From Cryomorphaceae bacterium (GTDB lineage Bacteria; Bacteroidota; Bacteroidia; Flavobacteriales; BACL11): a stretch of DNA of 8,851 nt. The notes beneath the pieces are model-generated. The model made no database searches, had not been told where the DNA came from, and saw only the letters and a list, made by a program, of their open reading frames with translations. How positions within the stretch are numbered: the first letter of the stretch is position 1; each line of letters opens with the position of its first letter. The translations under genes were made by a program, and so were the position numbers. This document shows positions 5,794-8,851 of this stretch, one piece after another. The stretch covers positions 1 to 8,851 of the forward strand of contig JACNFT010000106.1 in NCBI GenBank assembly GCA_014384505.1, in the 5' to 3' direction.

Positions 5794-7668
5794 TTAGTTA
5801 ATTGTATAATTTATAGTGAGTAGTAATTCTCTTCCAGGGTTAGGATAGTTCTGATAAGTGGTATAACTTTTATCCAGTAGGTTTTTTACTTTACCAACAA
5901 GTGTAATAGGTAGCTTTTCAAGGGTGTATTTAATAGCAATATCAGTTAAGGTAAAGCCATCTAACATGTTGTTATTTAAGGAAGAATGACTTGTAATCAC
6001 CTCACCTGTGTAGGATGTGTTTAAGCTGTACTGTAGGTTATCCTTAGTAAGGGTGAAACTGATGTTTCCTTTATGAAGCGGAACATACCTAAGCTGCTCA
6101 CCTACTGTATTGTCCAAAGGGTTAGTGGCTAATTCATTAGTGGATTTAGTAAAAGCATAGTTCCCTGCAATACTCAATTCTTTAATTTTAAATTTTGCTT
6201 TTACTTCCACACCTCTACACCATACTTGTTTTATGTTATTGGGTATCCAATTGCCATTTTCCATTTGCTGCCAGAGTATCATGTCCGATATATTTAAAGT
6301 ATAGCCAGTTAGGCTAAGGCGGACAAGCTTTGTAGTAACATCAAAACCCAATTCTTTATTCCAAGCATCTTCAGGAGTTAAATCAGGGTTTCCGTTAGCC
6401 CCTGCTCCTGCCCAGAACCTATCATTAAAGGTAGGTGAACGAAAGTTTCTATTGTATTTGAGCCTGAATTTTATAGCAGGACTCAACTCGGCCTCAAAGG
6501 CTAAGGTTGGCATAATAGGAACTTCAAATGTAGTTTGCCACTCCTTACGCAATACGGTATTGAAAGCTAAAAAGTCCGACCTGTATTGTAGTGCCGAAAA
6601 GGCAGCTAAGCTTCTTTCTTGCTTACCCATAGAAACATAATTGTTGTTGGTCAAATTGTTAGCCCTAAAAGCTCCCCCAAGGTTAAACAAGTAATTTCCT
6701 TTTATCAACTTAACATCCGCATCAGAAATATAACTTTCAGCTAGGTAATGGCTGTTGATATTTTTCAAAATTTCAGTATAGCGGAAATCCTCTTGAAGAT
6801 AGGCCTGTTTTAGGATAATGCTAAAATGATTGACCTTGTGGTTTAGGCTAAGTAATGCCCGCTTAGCCTTATCGTACTGCTTGGCATCCGAAAAAGGAGT
6901 AGTCATGTTTTGTGGCACTTCCCTATCCTGCTGGCTTGCCCAATAACTAAAGCTATAATTAGTATGTGGGCTTAACGTGTAGCTCATATCCAACTGTTGG
7001 TTTTGTGATTTTATCTTTCCGTAGTCATTGCTAACTAAAGGATGCCCCATAAGAGTGGTATTTATAAACTCAAAATTATTAGCATGACTTAAAAACTGTA
7101 AACTCCCTTTGGCTAAAAACTTCCCATTGGTAAGTGAAAAGGCTAAGGATTCACTTTGTAAACCATAACTCCCCCTAGTTGTACTTACAGAAAGAGCATT
7201 TTTATGTATTGATTTTAAATCAGAATTTAAGTGTACACTCCCACCCACTGCCCCAGAACCAAATACAGAAGCATTACCACCATGAACTAGCAAAATATCA
7301 GTAAAATTAAGGGTATTGATACTTGAAAAATCAGATAAGCCATTGGCAATAGAGTTAAGAGGAACCCCATTCCAAAGGACAAGAGTATGGGAGCTGGAAG
7401 TACCCCTAAATGTAGGAGTAGCCAAGGCACCATATTGCTTTATATATACGGATGAGGAGGAGCTAATGATGCTTGCTAAATCGCTACTAATACCTTCTGA
7501 TAATGTTGCGGACTTAATAACATCCATTTGAGTACCAATAGTATGAGCGATAAGCTTACTTTCCATTAGCTTTACTTCAGGTAGCCTAATGGTATCCATA
7601 GCCATTTGAGCTTGTAAATTACTTACAAAACCCAATAGGAGTAATATGTATACTATAATCTGTTTCAT
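5794..7668 (-). CDS. btuB: TonB-dependent outer-membrane cobalamin receptor BtuB
   Basis: This 624-residue receptor is close to the E. coli BtuB length (about 610). It has a signal peptide (about residues 1-20, cleavage near LQA/Q), then DTIRLPEVKL (25-34), a plausible TonB-box region. The plug domain (about 45-150) carries FRGTSSSHTLVLWNGVPLN (87-105) and GGNASVFGSGAVGGSVHL (130-147), standard plug signatures. The rest is a 22-strand barrel pattern of alternating residues ending with LLLTINYTIN; the C-terminal residue is Asn rather than the common aromatic. There is no N-terminal carboxypeptidase-like or STN domain, so it is a BtuB/FepA-style receptor rather than a SusC type. The cobalamin riboswitch 9-200 bp upstream and the downstream BtuG-like gene identify the cargo as cobalamin or related corrinoids. 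Without that context it could be any vitamin or siderophore receptor. Confidence 0.9.
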   Translation of the reverse strand: MKQIIVYILLLLGFVSNLQAQMAMDTIRLPEVKLMESKLIAHTIGTQMDVIKSATLSEGISSDLASIISSSSSVYIKQYGALATPTFRGTSSSHTLVLWNGVPLNSIANGLSDFSSINTLNFTDILLVHGGNASVFGSGAVGGSVHLNSDLKSIHKNALSVSTTRGSYGLQSESLAFSLTNGKFLAKGSLQFLSHANNFEFINTTLMGHPLVSNDYGKIKSQNQQLDMSYTLSPHTNYSFSYWASQQDREVPQNMTTPFSDAKQYDKAKRALLSLNHKVNHFSIILKQAYLQEDFRYTEILKNINSHYLAESYISDADVKLIKGNYLFNLGGAFRANNLTNNNYVSMGKQERSLAAFSALQYRSDFLAFNTVLRKEWQTTFEVPIMPTLAFEAELSPAIKFRLKYNRNFRSPTFNDRFWAGAGANGNPDLTPEDAWNKELGFDVTTKLVRLSLTGYTLNISDMILWQQMENGNWIPNNIKQVWCRGVEVKAKFKIKELSIAGNYAFTKSTNELATNPLDNTVGEQLRYVPLHKGNISFTLTKDNLQYSLNTSYTGEVITSHSSLNNNMLDGFTLTDIAIKYTLEKLPITLVGKVKNLLDKSYTTYQNYPNPGRELLLTINYTIN

Positions 7669-7676
7669 CTGCCTAC

Positions 7677-7871
7677 CGTTTTATCCAGAAACGATTCGGT
7701 TTTGTTTTGCTTAGCAGGTCTTCTGACTTGGTCCTTTTGAAGTTGGCCTTCCCATTTTTCAACAGTGGCACTTGTAGTATTCAAAATAATACGGACTTTA
7801 CAGCTTCTGGTAAAGTTGAGGAGTTACACCTCATTCCCTTTTACACTAAAATAGTGTACTAAACTTGGCGG
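7677..7871 (-). promoter_or_regulatory. Cobalamin (AdoCbl-class) riboswitch with expression platform
   Basis: Read on the - strand, the conserved aptamer parts occur in order. They are a hairpin TACACTA/TAGTGTA (7842-7858), the GGGAA-x3-GGTG-x4-TCC block (7820-7838) with a GAGG/CCTC stem, a CTTTAC/GTAAAG hairpin (L5 loop 7802-7809), a small GTATT/AATAC stem (7777-7792), GTGCCACTG (7763-7771), and the B12 box AAGTCAGAAGACCTGC (7714-7729). Near the start codon a CGTTT/AAACG hairpin (7677-7693) presents CTGG in its loop, complementary to CCAG at the edge of L5. This is the expected kissing-loop contact. The hairpin ends about 8 nt before the btuB ATG, and no U-tract follows it, so control is probably at translation initiation. 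A weak -7-like TATATTTA (7872-7879) lies just upstream without a clear -33 element. Confidence 0.93.
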
Positions 7872-7932
7872 TAAATATATAAATTTTGTTGTCAGATACT
7901 TATTGGTTATTGTTTATTTGAATTGCACTGAA

Positions 7933-8217
7933 TTATCTGCACTGAACGATAAAGCCAATGATGGATTGTGATAAATCATACACACGATTGGTGTCTATTT
8001 TCTGACGATTGGCGTCTATTTCCTGACGATTGGTAGCTATTTCCTGACGATTGGCGTCTATTTTCTTACGATTGGTTTCTATTTTCTGACGATTGGTGTC
8101 TATTTTCTTAGGCTTGGTGGCTATTTTCTTGCGTTTGATGTCTATTTTCTGAAGATTGGTAGCTATTTCCTTAGGCTTGGTGTCTATTTTCTGAAGATTG
8201 ATAGCTATAATGCCCAA
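7933..8217 (-). CDS. Possible small heptad-repeat protein (doubtful)
   Basis: A 94-codon open frame covers the whole 21-bp array. It has no ATG: the only candidate start is TTG at 8215-8217, and TAG lies in frame a few codons upstream. The peptide is ten units of seven residues around N-R-Q-K-I-D-T, with an invariant Ile (codon ATA in every full unit), polar positions varying Q/K, K/E, D/A/E, T/A/I and N/K, and the last position R, P or L. It ends with a non-repeat tail, VYDLSQSIIGFIVQCR. Placing Ile at heptad position a puts Asn or Lys at d, a weak coiled coil, and two Lys-Pro units would break it. Most differences between units change the amino acid. It may be a small coiled-coil protein or simply a repeat whose length keeps a frame open. 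Confidence 0.3.
   Translation of the reverse strand: MGIIAINLQKIDTKPKEIATNLQKIDIKRKKIATKPKKIDTNRQKIETNRKKIDANRQEIATNRQEIDANRQKIDTNRVYDLSQSIIGFIVQCR
7984..8208. repeat. 21-bp tandem repeat array, about 10.5 units
   Basis: Ten full units start at 7984, 8005, 8026, 8047, 8068, 8089, 8110, 8131, 8152 and 8173, followed by a partial unit at 8194. The spacing is exactly 21 bp with no insertions or deletions. The consensus on the + strand is acgattgg, then tgtc, then tattttctg; the core ctat-tt is nearly invariant. The left six units are close copies, while the right ones carry variant openings (aggcttgg twice, aagattg twice, gcgtttga), suggesting expansion from the left side or mixing of subtypes. 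There are no spacers, so it is not a CRISPR array. The array lies about 110 bp upstream of the riboswitch. Confidence 0.95.
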
Positions 8218-8240
8218 CCGAACTAGCTACTATTTATAAA

Positions 8241-8360
8241 AGAAAAGATTGCTGTACTCTGTTGGCAAAGATAAATTATGTCATAGCGAACCTTTAGGTG
8301 TGGCTAACTAAAACGATAAATAGAAAAGATTGCTTCACAAAGAAGTTCGCAAAGACAAAA
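8241..8360. repeat. Copies of a dispersed intergenic repeat
   Basis: Two imperfect direct copies lie 81 bp apart. Each begins agaaaagattgct (8241-8253 and 8322-8334) and ends g-c-aaaga-y-aaa (8263-8274 and 8349-8360). On the - strand the second reads GTCTTTGCGAAC, about ten bases, then GAAGCAATC, resembling short GC-rich intergenic repeats commonly scattered in Bacteroidota and some other genomes. A third half-copy in inverted orientation, GTCATAGCGAAC (8280-8291), pairs imperfectly with 8345-8356. The element fills most of the 158-bp spacer (8218-8375) between the array and the nuclease gene, where I see no gene. It could fold in RNA and help end the nuclease transcript. Confidence 0.6.
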
Positions 8361-8375
8361 AAAACCAACAACTAA

Positions 8376-8851
8376 TCACTCAAAACAGCCCTCAATTATT
8401 GGGTAGTCATCCTTTAGTAAATAATCCTTATACTGAGTACGCCATACACTAGCATCATTAGGAAAACGATAGACCTCAACCTTATTGTTATAACTGAGTA
8501 TCTTTATAAAATAGGATGGCACCAAAGCACCTGTGGGTAATAGGTTGCTAGCAAACTCCAAGACAATCCTTACCCTTACCGAGTACTTTTGGGAAAGCTG
8601 CCTTTCGTATTTCTCTAACTTAGCCCAAGGTCCTCTGTTTAGTTTTTCGTGTTGTAGGGCACAATTCAGAAAATTGAAAGTAGCCTTTAGTTTATTATAA
8701 TCACAGTTAAAATCAGCAGCTGGCGCTAGGTGGCCTTTGTCCCATACATTTTTGTAATAATCTGCATTATCGGATGTAGTACCTGCAAACTTGCTGTCCT
8801 TTTTAAAATTTAGGCCTTTACGGCTAAAGCCACCCCCTGGGCACTCCACTA
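8376..8851 (-). CDS. DNA/RNA non-specific endonuclease, NUC1/EndoG type (5' partial)
   Basis: The frame enters from the right edge and ends at TGA (8376-8378), leaving about 158 residues. It belongs to the ββα-metal nucleases of the Serratia nuclease/NucA/EndoG family, which cut DNA and RNA without sequence preference. Counting from the GTG at 8849 (a codon inside the gene, not a chosen start), the active-site motif is DKGHLAPAADF (37-47), with H40 as general base. The family motif is usually D-R-G-H, so Lys replaces Arg. Downstream, LNRGPWAKLE (70-79) supplies the Mg-binding Asn71 and Glu79. The N-terminus, with any signal peptide, is outside the window; most bacterial members are exported and 230-280 residues long. 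It lies on the same strand as the B12 operon, but about 500 bp and the repeats separate them, so a functional link is not implied. Confidence 0.85.
   Translation of the reverse strand, partial: VECPGGGFSRKGLNFKKDSKFAGTTSDNADYYKNVWDKGHLAPAADFNCDYNKLKATFNFLNCALQHEKLNRGPWAKLEKYERQLSQKYSVRVRIVLEFASNLLPTGALVPSYFIKILSYNNKVEVYRFPNDASVWRTQYKDYLLKDDYPIIEGCFE

Noticed and set aside
7316..7531. A 71-codon + strand open frame inside btuB
   Set aside because: It is antisense to the conserved plug domain, with no family resemblance.
7984..8208. A CRISPR array
   Set aside because: Units are contiguous with no unique spacers, and no cas genes are present.
8357..8370. A T-tract terminator after the nuclease gene
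   Set aside because: There is a run of T residues on the - strand but no convincing stem directly before it.

Overview
The window is AT-rich DNA from a member of the Bacteroidota, most likely a Flavobacteriia-like lineage. The evidence is a TonB-dependent receptor paired with surface-type lipoproteins whose mature N-termini begin C-K-E-E or C-Q-K-D, DUF5074/YncE-type beta-propellers, no recognisable Shine-Dalgarno sequences, and tightly packed genes joined by TAATG stop/start overlaps. Family or genus cannot be fixed from this sequence.

Left block (1-2993, + strand): a compact four-gene run. It begins with the 3' end of a gene in which the C-terminus of the riboflavin enzyme RibD reads, in frame and with no internal ATG, straight into a complete ASCH domain. 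An EamA/DMT-family transporter (8-bp overlap), a YigZ/IMPACT-family protein (1-bp overlap) and an M42-family metallo-aminopeptidase (1-bp overlap) follow. The overlaps imply one transcript with translational coupling. The genes do not form an obvious single pathway.

Central block (2979-7871, - strand): a vitamin B12 uptake operon. A cobalamin riboswitch (7677-7871) precedes btuB (TonB-dependent outer-membrane receptor). Next come a DUF5074/YncE-like beta-propeller lipoprotein resembling Bacteroides BtuG, then an intrinsic terminator, a second more divergent propeller-like lipoprotein, and a six-helix DUF998-like membrane protein. The likely model is that corrinoids are captured on the cell surface by the lipoprotein(s), passed to BtuB and imported with TonB energy, and that the riboswitch shuts off translation of btuB when B12 is plentiful. 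The internal terminator should lower expression of the last two genes. No BtuFCD inner-membrane importer is present here. The operon converges on the M42 gene with a 15-bp overlap of 3' ends.

Right block (7872-8851): about 110 bp of upstream sequence, then an exact 21-bp tandem repeat array (about 10.5 units, no indels) that can be read on the - strand as a heptad-repeat peptide without an ATG. A 158-bp spacer follows with copies of a dispersed intergenic repeat, and then the 3' part of a DNA/RNA non-specific endonuclease (NUC1/EndoG-type, ββα-metal fold) that runs off the right edge.

The items most worth following up are the RibD-ASCH fusion, the second divergent lipoprotein and DUF998 protein behind an attenuator in the B12 operon, and the 21-bp heptad array upstream of the riboswitch.
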